From Clostridiaceae bacterium DTU059 (GTDB lineage Bacteria; Bacillota; Clostridia; DSM-8532), in NCBI GenBank assembly GCA_001512555.1, contig LFSK01000211.1, positions 1 through 48,974 on the forward strand: a stretch of DNA of 48,974 bases, written 5' to 3'. A program made the position numbers and the translations under genes. The notes beneath the pieces are model-generated. The model was not told the DNA's origin, made no database searches, and worked only from the letters and a program-made list of their open reading frames with translations. How positions within the stretch are numbered: the stretch's first letter is position 1; each line of letters begins with the position of its first letter. Shown here piece by piece: positions 43,082 through 48,974 of the stretch.

Positions 43082-45817
43082 ATGGCAAATATTCTGGAAA
43101 AGATTTTCGGAAGCTATTCCGAAAGGGAACTCAAACGCATAATGCCCATAGTGGAATCCATAGAAGCAATGGAACCTGAGATCAGGGCTCTTACCGATGC
43201 CCAACTCAGAGCAAAGACAGACGAGTTCAAAGAACGGCTGGCAAATGGCGAGACCCTTGATGATATTCTTCCCGAAGCCTTTGCGGTGGTTAGAGAAGCC
43301 GCCCACAGGGTTATAGGGGAGAGGCATTTTAAGGTTCAGCTCATGGGTGGTATCATTCTTCACCAGGGAAGAATAGCCGAGATGAAGACCGGTGAAGGAA
43401 AAACCCTGACGGCAACCCTTCCTCTCTATCTTAACGCCCTTGAAGGCAAGGGTGCCCATCTTGTAACGGTGAACGATTACCTGGCCAAATATCAGGCCGA
43501 GCTCATGGGCAAGATTTATAACTTCCTCGGGCTTTCGGTGGGTGTTATTGTTCATGGCATGGACAATAATGCCAGGCGTAATGCCTACCATTGCGATATC
43601 ACCTATGGAACCAACAACGAGTTTGGATTTGACTACCTCCGTGACAACATGGTGGTTTACAAGGAAAACATGGTACAACGCGACCTGCATTATGCCATTG
43701 TAGACGAGGTAGACTCCATACTTATTGATGAGGCCAGAACTCCTTTGATCATTTCCGGGCAGGGGGAAGAGTCAACCGAGTTGTACGAGCGTGCCGACAG
43801 GCTGGTTCGCAGGATGAAAAAGGTGGTCTTTAAGGAGACAGATGACAAGCAGTTTGCCGATGACGTGGACGCCGATTATATAGTTGATGAAAAAGCACAT
43901 ACTGCCACCCTGACAGCCAGGGGCGTAAAAAAGGCCGAGGAGTTCTTCAACATTGAAAACCTCTCGGATATCGAAAATATGACTATTTCCCATCACGTCA
44001 ACCAGGCCTTGAAGGCCTACGGACTCATGAAGAGGGATGTGGATTATGTCATCAAGGATGGAGAGATCATCATTGTTGACGAATTCACAGGTCGCCTCAT
44101 GTATGGCCGCAGGTACAGCGACGGGCTGCATCAGGCCATTGAGGCAAAAGAGGGTGTCAAGGTGGAGCGGGAGAGCAAGACCCTGGCCACCATCACCTTC
44201 CAGAACTACTTCAGGATGTACCGCAAGCTGGCGGGAATGACCGGTACAGCCCTCACCGAGGAGCAGGAGTTCCGTGCCATATACAAACTTGACGTCATTC
44301 CTATTCCCACCAATCTTCCGGTGATAAGGATTGATCATCCCGATGTGGTTTTTAAGAGCAAAGCTGGCAAGTTCTCTGCTGTTGTTCAGGATATCGTGGA
44401 TAGCCATAAGAAGGGTCAGCCTGTTCTGGTGGGTACCATTTCCATTGAGACCTCTGAGATGCTGAGCAATATTCTCCGGAAGAACGGAATCAGGCATAAT
44501 GTGCTCAATGCAAAACATCACGACAAGGAAGCAGAAATCATAGCCCAGGCCGGTAAGCTTGGAGCTGTAACCATTTCCACCAACATGGCCGGACGCGGTA
44601 CCGACATAAAGCTGGGGGGCAATCCCGAGTTCCTTGCAAAGCAGGAAATGCGAAAAATGGGTATGGATGAGCAGCTCATTATGGCCTCGGTAAGCTATAA
44701 CGAGACAGACGATCAGGAAATTATTAAAGCCCGCCAGATATTCAAAGAGCTTCACGATAAGTATAAGGTTCAAACCGACAAGGAGAAGGAACAGGTTATA
44801 AAGGCCGGGGGTCTTAAGATCATAGGCACCGAGCGCCATGAGTCCCGACGCATAGATAATCAGCTTCGCGGACGTTCAGGCCGTCAGGGAGACCCGGGTG
44901 AATCCAGGTTTTACATCTCCCTGGAAGATGATCTGATGCGTCTCTTCGGCTCCGAAAGGATGCTGAGGATGGTGGATATGCTGGGGTTGGAGGAGAATCA
45001 GCCCATCGAGGCCAAGATGCTGTCCAATGCTATTGAAAGCGCCCAAAAGAGGATTGAGGGCATTAACTTCCAAAGAAGAAAGAGTGTCCTTCAATATGAC
45101 GATGTTATGAACAAACAGCGTGAGGTTATCTATAGTGAGCGCTATAAGGTTCTGAACGGTGAAAATCTGAAGGGCAATATAATGAATATGATCGACTCGG
45201 TATCCGCCAACATTGTGGACATGTACTGCAGCGATGAAACCCCGCCCGATGACTGGGATCTTGCGTCAATGATCACTTATGCGGAAAGCATTCTTATTCC
45301 CAGGGGATATTTGAAGCTGAAAGATATCGATCTTGAAACCGTTACAACCGATTACCTGAAAGAAATTATCCGCAAAAAGGCCAGGGAGATCTATGAGGAG
45401 AAGGAAAACGAATTTGGCGAAGAACTCATGCGTGAGTTGGAACGCCGGGTGCTTCTGCGGGCTGTAGACGAGAAGTGGATGGATCACATCGATGCCATGG
45501 ATCAGCTCAAATACGGTATAGGTCTTCGTGCATACGGGCAAAAGGATCCCGTTGTTGAATACAAGCGTGAAGGCTTCGATATGTTCGATGAAATGATAAG
45601 AAACATCCAGCAGGATACAGTTAAGATGTTGCTCCATATCAAGAAGGAGAATATTGTAGTACAAAGACAGCAGGTTGCCAGGGAAACCTCAGCCATCCAT
45701 GGTGAAACACAAAGGACAAGAGAGCCCAAAAAACGTGAGGCTACCAAGGTTGGCAGAAACGACCCCTGTCCCTGCGGCAGCGGGAAAAAATATAAAAAGT
45801 GCTGCGGAAGCAATTAG
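43082..45817 (+). CDS. secA: preprotein translocase ATPase SecA
   Basis: A 911-residue SecA that drives secretion through SecYEG. Walker A is MKTGEGKT (101-108) and the [16 protein letters not shown] block starts at Asp208. Peptide crosslinking and helicase-like domain 2 follow ([37 protein letters not shown]). A C-terminal zinc-binding tail [13 protein letters not shown] ends the protein, so it is the canonical form rather than an accessory SecA2. AAAGGA lies 12 bases upstream of the ATG, a long spacing. The terminator at 45841-45866 closes the unit. Confidence 0.98.
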   Translation: MANILEKIFGSYSERELKRIMPIVESIEAMEPEIRALTDAQLRAKTDEFKERLANGETLDDILPEAFAVVREAAHRVIGERHFKVQLMGGIILHQGRIAEMKTGEGKTLTATLPLYLNALEGKGAHLVTVNDYLAKYQAELMGKIYNFLGLSVGVIVHGMDNNARRNAYHCDITYGTNNEFGFDYLRDNMVVYKENMVQRDLHYAIVDEVDSILIDEARTPLIISGQGEESTELYERADRLVRRMKKVVFKETDDKQFADDVDADYIVDEKAHTATLTARGVKKAEEFFNIENLSDIENMTISHHVNQALKAYGLMKRDVDYVIKDGEIIIVDEFTGRLMYGRRYSDGLHQAIEAKEGVKVERESKTLATITFQNYFRMYRKLAGMTGTALTEEQEFRAIYKLDVIPIPTNLPVIRIDHPDVVFKSKAGKFSAVVQDIVDSHKKGQPVLVGTISIETSEMLSNILRKNGIRHNVLNAKHHDKEAEIIAQAGKLGAVTISTNMAGRGTDIKLGGNPEFLAKQEMRKMGMDEQLIMASVSYNETDDQEIIKARQIFKELHDKYKVQTDKEKEQVIKAGGLKIIGTERHESRRIDNQLRGRSGRQGDPGESRFYISLEDDLMRLFGSERMLRMVDMLGLEENQPIEAKMLSNAIESAQKRIEGINFQRRKSVLQYDDVMNKQREVIYSERYKVLNGENLKGNIMNMIDSVSANIVDMYCSDETPPDDWDLASMITYAESILIPRGYLKLKDIDLETVTTDYLKEIIRKKAREIYEEKENEFGEELMRELERRVLLRAVDEKWMDHIDAMDQLKYGIGLRAYGQKDPVVEYKREGFDMFDEMIRNIQQDTVKMLLHIKKENIVVQRQQVARETSAIHGETQRTREPKKREATKVGRNDPCPCGSGKKYKKCCGSN

Positions 45818-45840
45818 CAGATTCCGATATAACGAACAGA

Positions 45841-45866
45841 AACGGGGAGATTTCCCCGTTTTTTTG
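45841..45866 (+). terminator. rho-independent terminator of secA
   Basis: AACGGGGA pairs with TCCCCGTT across GATT, followed by a T-run, 24 bases after the stop. Confidence 0.92.
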
Positions 45867-45980
45867 TAGGCTTCACATCTGATCCGGTAAAAAATTTGCG
45901 GTTTGCTTGTTTGTATACTTTTCTTTGAAGAATGCAAGCGCATTTTTATATAAGAAGCATAAATAAACCCTCGACACCTA

Positions 45981-46010
45981 TTGTGAAAAAGTTACGAAAA
46001 GTGATACAAT
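45981..46010 (+). promoter_or_regulatory. sigma-A promoter of the TPR gene
   Basis: TTGTGA, an 18-base spacer and TACAAT. A TATAAT near 46090 close to the gene may be a second start. Confidence 0.55.
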
Positions 46011-46111
46011 AAATGAGAATTGGGAAAAAGCCAGAAATTTTTAATGCGAAAAGTGTTGCAGTAATGGTAATCTATGCATATTGAGGGTATAATGTTCTTT
46101 GGAGGGGTTTT

Positions 46112-47287
46112 ATGTTTGATATCAAAGAGGAAATGAAGCATTTTAAACCTATTGATTTGATCAATTTGCGTCAAAAACTTGGTCAGATCCCAGAGGACAT
46201 GCAAAATGCCATCGAATTGTATAACAAGGCTCTTGAAGATGTGGCCAGTCGCAATGAAGACATGGCCATCATAGCACTCAAGAAAGCCATTGCCATATAT
46301 CCTGCTTTCTATGAGGCCATGAACCTGATGGGGGTCTGCTATGAAAGCCTCGGGGATGAGGAAAATGCCCGTATAATGTTCAGTAAAGTTATTGAAATGG
46401 AAGACAGCAGTATCCGGGCACAACAATATCTTGACAGGCTGGATGGAATAGAGGAAGGCAAAGCTTCCGGGGCTGTCAGGAACAAGAAACGGGAAAAAAG
46501 CGCGGTTGTTTCGTGGATTAGCCGTGGATTGTCCCCGGAGAAGTCGGCTCCCTTTTATCTGAAATACATATTGGGTTTTGTAGTTGGCGTGATTGCCATG
46601 GGTGTCCTGTGGCTGCTCATGCCAGCCGATAAGCCACTCATCCATATCAGTCCCAGGGTGGACGGCAGTCAGCAGGTTCAGGTTCTTAAGGACGATAATG
46701 ACAGGTTGAACCAGATTATCGATGAGCTAACCGCAAGTCTGGAAGAATCCAATCAAAAGGAGAGCAAGCTCCGCGACGAGCTGGTTCAATATCAGGAATG
46801 GAGCAAAACACTTCGGCAACTGGACATGCTTTCTGTGGCGGGCAAGTACAGGGAAGTGGTTGTGGAAGTTGAAAAACTGGATGGACTGACCATTCCTCCC
46901 GAGATTGAGACTGAAATCATGCTCCTCTATGATACCTGCAAGCCGAAGGCCATTAATCAGATCTATGAATCGGCAAGGGGCATATACAACAGCAATGCGA
47001 CCAATAAGAGCAAGGATGTGTACAGGCAGTCGGCGGATGAATTTAAAATGGCCATCAGGATCATGGAGGAACTTGAAGAAGAGAACAAACCCAACAACAT
47101 GCTTCAGATTTATTATTATGGAGGAAAGGCCATCGCCCTGTCAGAATATCCTTCCAAGGAAGAAGCCCACCAGGAGGCATTGGACTGCTTTAATACCATT
47201 ATTGACATTGCACCCAATTCGGACTATGCATATTATTCCAAGCTCAGAATTAACGAGATAGAATCGGGCAGACCTGTAAAGCCCTGA
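46112..47287 (+). CDS. membrane-anchored TPR protein
   Basis: A 391-residue protein. Residues about 30-110 hold two TPR-like repeats (AIELYNKALEDVASRNEDMA..., then ARIMFSKVIEMEDSS). A basic linker precedes a single membrane helix (149-170, YLKYILGFVVGVIAMGVLWLLM). A coiled coil spans about 186-222, and a helical repeat region (235-385) follows. With a basic cytoplasmic side and no signal peptide, the N-terminal TPRs are probably inside and the C-terminal part outside. No enzyme motif is seen. GGAGGGG lies 5 bases before the ATG. It shares a bidirectional terminator with the convergent gene. A scaffold role is inferred only from the repeats. Confidence 0.8.
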   Translation: MFDIKEEMKHFKPIDLINLRQKLGQIPEDMQNAIELYNKALEDVASRNEDMAIIALKKAIAIYPAFYEAMNLMGVCYESLGDEENARIMFSKVIEMEDSSIRAQQYLDRLDGIEEGKASGAVRNKKREKSAVVSWISRGLSPEKSAPFYLKYILGFVVGVIAMGVLWLLMPADKPLIHISPRVDGSQQVQVLKDDNDRLNQIIDELTASLEESNQKESKLRDELVQYQEWSKTLRQLDMLSVAGKYREVVVEVEKLDGLTIPPEIETEIMLLYDTCKPKAINQIYESARGIYNSNATNKSKDVYRQSADEFKMAIRIMEELEEENKPNNMLQIYYYGGKAIALSEYPSKEEAHQEALDCFNTIIDIAPNSDYAYYSKLRINEIESGRPVKP

Positions 47288-47310
47288 TGAGTGATAGTTC
47301 CAAGAGTGAA

Positions 47311-47344
47311 AAAGGCGGTTGAACCGTACGGTTCAACCGCCTTT
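47311..47344. terminator. bidirectional terminator between the TPR and PFK genes
   Basis: A perfect 34-base palindrome: arm AAAGGCGGTTGAACC, centre GTAC, then the complementary arm. T-runs flank it on both strands (five T on the minus strand, three on the plus strand), so it serves both convergent genes. Confidence 0.88.
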
Positions 47345-47352
47345 CAAATTCC

Positions 47353-48612
47353 TCAATCAACCTTTGCAGGTACTTTTTTAAGCTTTGCAAAACGGGGGAG
47401 GCCATCCTCAAAGGGAGGACGGGAGTCGCCCTGAATAAGGGGAAGAGCATAATCAATGAACTCCTGGGTCAGACCAGTACCGTTTTCATTAATCCATTCC
47501 CTGGGAATCTTCTTTTCTGTATTGGCTACCTCTGAAAGATCAACCAATACATAATTGCATTTATAGTCGCCGTCTTCGTCAGTGGTTCTTTCGTAAGCCA
47601 CCATACGGTCTGTTGCACCCTCAAGGGCAAATTGAACAGCTTTTTGACCGGCTGTGAATGCCTCTTCCACATCGGTTGCAGATGCACAGTGAGCGGCGCA
47701 TCTCTGAAGAAGAGAGAATTCTATGGCTCTGGTCTTGCATTTGAGTTCCTTTTTCAGGACAGCGGCAAGCACCTGGCCAACCCCGCCAAGCTGTGCGTGG
47801 CCGAAGGAGTCTTTTTCTTTTGCCATATCGGAGCCATACTCAGAGATATATTTGCCGTTCTTATCGCGGATACCTTCCGATACAGCGACGATGACCTTAC
47901 CCTTTTTCTCTTCATAAACCTTTTTGCAATCAGAAATGAACTTGTCCATATCAAATTCGATTTCAGGAAGATAGATCAGGTCAGGGCCTGCTCCCTTGTA
48001 GGCTGCCAAGGCCGTTGCGGCTGTGAGCCATCCTGCATTTCTTCCCATAACCTCAAGAACACAGACCATGGGGGTGTCATAAACCCTGGCGTCATGGTAG
48101 ACTTCCATGGTTGCGGTTGCCACATACTTTGCAGCACTGCCGTAGCCAGGGCAATGGTCAGTGGCATACAGGTCGTTATCGATGGTCTTTGGAACACCGA
48201 TCACGCGGCACTCGTAACCAGCTTTTTGCATGAACTTGCTGACCTTGTTGCAGGTATCCATGGAGTCATTTCCGCCATTATAGAAGAAATAACGGATATC
48301 ATATTTTTTGAATACCTCAAGAAGACGATTGTAGTCGGTGGGATCCTCATCCGGATCGGCCAGCTTATAGCGTACTGAACCCAGAGCTGATGAAGGGGTG
48401 GTTTTTAACAGTTCAAGCTCCTTCCAATCCTCCAGCGACATATTGTAGAAATTTTCTTCAAGTATGCCACGGATGCCATGAGCTGCACCGTATACCTTGA
48501 GTATGTTGTCCGCTTTGAGAGCCTCGGTGATAACGCCTGCTGCGCTGGCATTGATTACCGAAGTGGGGCCGCCGGACTGACCAAATATCGCGTTTCCTAC
48601 CAGTTCTGACAT
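47353..48612 (-). CDS. pfp: pyrophosphate-dependent 6-phosphofructokinase
   Basis: A 419-residue phosphofructokinase that phosphorylates fructose 6-phosphate, reversibly when PPi is the donor. Two positions predict PPi use: GGNDS (113-117, where ATP enzymes have GGDGS) and PKTIDND (141-147, where ATP enzymes have PGTIDND). The substrate block MGRNAGWLTA is present. The protein is longer than ATP-PfkA (about 320), as for the PPi group. AGGAGG lies 10 bases before the ATG at 48612. It ends at the shared terminator. Confidence 0.93.
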   Translation of the reverse strand: MSELVGNAIFGQSGGPTSVINASAAGVITEALKADNILKVYGAAHGIRGILEENFYNMSLEDWKELELLKTTPSSALGSVRYKLADPDEDPTDYNRLLEVFKKYDIRYFFYNGGNDSMDTCNKVSKFMQKAGYECRVIGVPKTIDNDLYATDHCPGYGSAAKYVATATMEVYHDARVYDTPMVCVLEVMGRNAGWLTAATALAAYKGAGPDLIYLPEIEFDMDKFISDCKKVYEEKKGKVIVAVSEGIRDKNGKYISEYGSDMAKEKDSFGHAQLGGVGQVLAAVLKKELKCKTRAIEFSLLQRCAAHCASATDVEEAFTAGQKAVQFALEGATDRMVAYERTTDEDGDYKCNYVLVDLSEVANTEKKIPREWINENGTGLTQEFIDYALPLIQGDSRPPFEDGLPRFAKLKKVPAKVD

Positions 48613-48974
48613 GAATTTTTTCCTCCTATCGTTTTGTGTTTTAGATTATGTTAAATGCATTAATAGCAAAGCTATCGAAAATGAAAATTACCATAAAGCC
48701 CCTGCCCTCATATTATCCTTAATCGCCAAATGCCGCTAATTCGGAAGGGCTGCTGTAAAATGGCATAAAATTCAGACTTTAATATACCATAAAGAACCCC
48801 TGGACGCAATGCGATAATCAATTACATGTAAGGTGTTTCCGGTCAAAAGAGGGAGATGGGGGAATTTGCTCAGCAACATGTGGATCTGACCGGACAGAAT
48901 ACCGCGTTATTCGGTGTCAATACTTTTTGAATATTTCACCCTAAATGGGTCAAATTTATCGCATGAAAATTTCA
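48613..48974. other. intergenic region to the window end
   Basis: This region should carry the pfp promoter on the minus strand. A weak candidate is TTTTCA, a 16-base spacer and TATTAA around 48660-48690. Further out, TCCGGTC (48838-48844) and GACCGGA (48888-48894) form a perfect 7-base inverted repeat with a 43-base interior. I see no open frame with a ribosome site. Confidence 0.4.

Noticed and set aside
43772-44839. 355-codon open frame antisense to secA
   Set aside because: Long but composed of shadow codons of secA; no ribosome site or family motif.
47632-48378. 248-codon plus-strand frame opposite the phosphofructokinase
   Set aside because: Shadow of a highly conserved gene; no start context.
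1-48974. CRISPR arrays, tRNA or rRNA genes, intact insertion sequences, prophage
   Set aside because: I looked for regularly spaced repeats, cloverleaf arms, transposase motifs and phage genes and found none.

Overview
The window looks like a chromosomal segment of an anaerobic Firmicute of the class Clostridia. The evidence is the gene content (DUF4364, YkuS/UPF0180, YerC-type TrpR relative, PPi-type phosphofructokinase, THF-riboswitch FolT, AsnA, SecA with a C-terminal zinc tail), strong AGGAGG ribosome sites, frequent TTG starts and sigma-A promoters, many with an extended TGG-TATAAT -10. There are no tRNAs, rRNAs, CRISPR arrays, phage genes or intact insertion sequences. It is core-genome sequence, and most of the novelty lies between genes.

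Layout. 1-3045: thioredoxin (minus), a lipoprotein cyclophilin with a DUF218 membrane protein, and a DUF4364 winged-helix protein. 3213-8229: a promoter, a structured leader and a 34-residue microprotein, then the aconitase / isocitrate dehydrogenase / two-RCK-protein operon, closed by a terminator. 8330-10948: a secreted transglutaminase-like protein, and citrate synthase with a palindrome over its promoter. With aconitase and IDH this completes the oxidative TCA branch from oxaloacetate to 2-oxoglutarate. 11055-15869: a small ORF with a damaged start, then smc and ftsY. 15829-18090: a three-TM plus winged-helix protein, a MarR regulator apparently made from a leaderless mRNA, a flavin-type oxidase-fold protein sharing the MarR operator, and a YkuS protein.

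18224-23374: a tandem glycine riboswitch ahead of serA, then a LUD-domain protein and polyphosphate kinase. 23641-28102: asnA, a P-loop ATPase, rimO and pgsA, with degenerate intergenic repeats. 28136-31987: rpsO, a 90-nt near-continuous hairpin, pnp, then a THF riboswitch and a folate-type ECF S component. 32108-38283: glgA and nth, a long FtsA-like protein, and a membrane GAF-GGDEF protein. 38324-42470 (minus): cheW, argJ and helD. 42744-47287: yerC, secA and a membrane TPR protein. 47353-48612 (minus): PPi-dependent phosphofructokinase, sharing a bidirectional terminator with the TPR gene.

The best candidates for undescribed biology are the leader-controlled microprotein at 3213-3469, the two-site MarR circuit at 16755-17822, the glycine riboswitch placed on serine synthesis, and the long pnp leader hairpin. 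Function calls come from recognising family motifs by eye. No database search was run.
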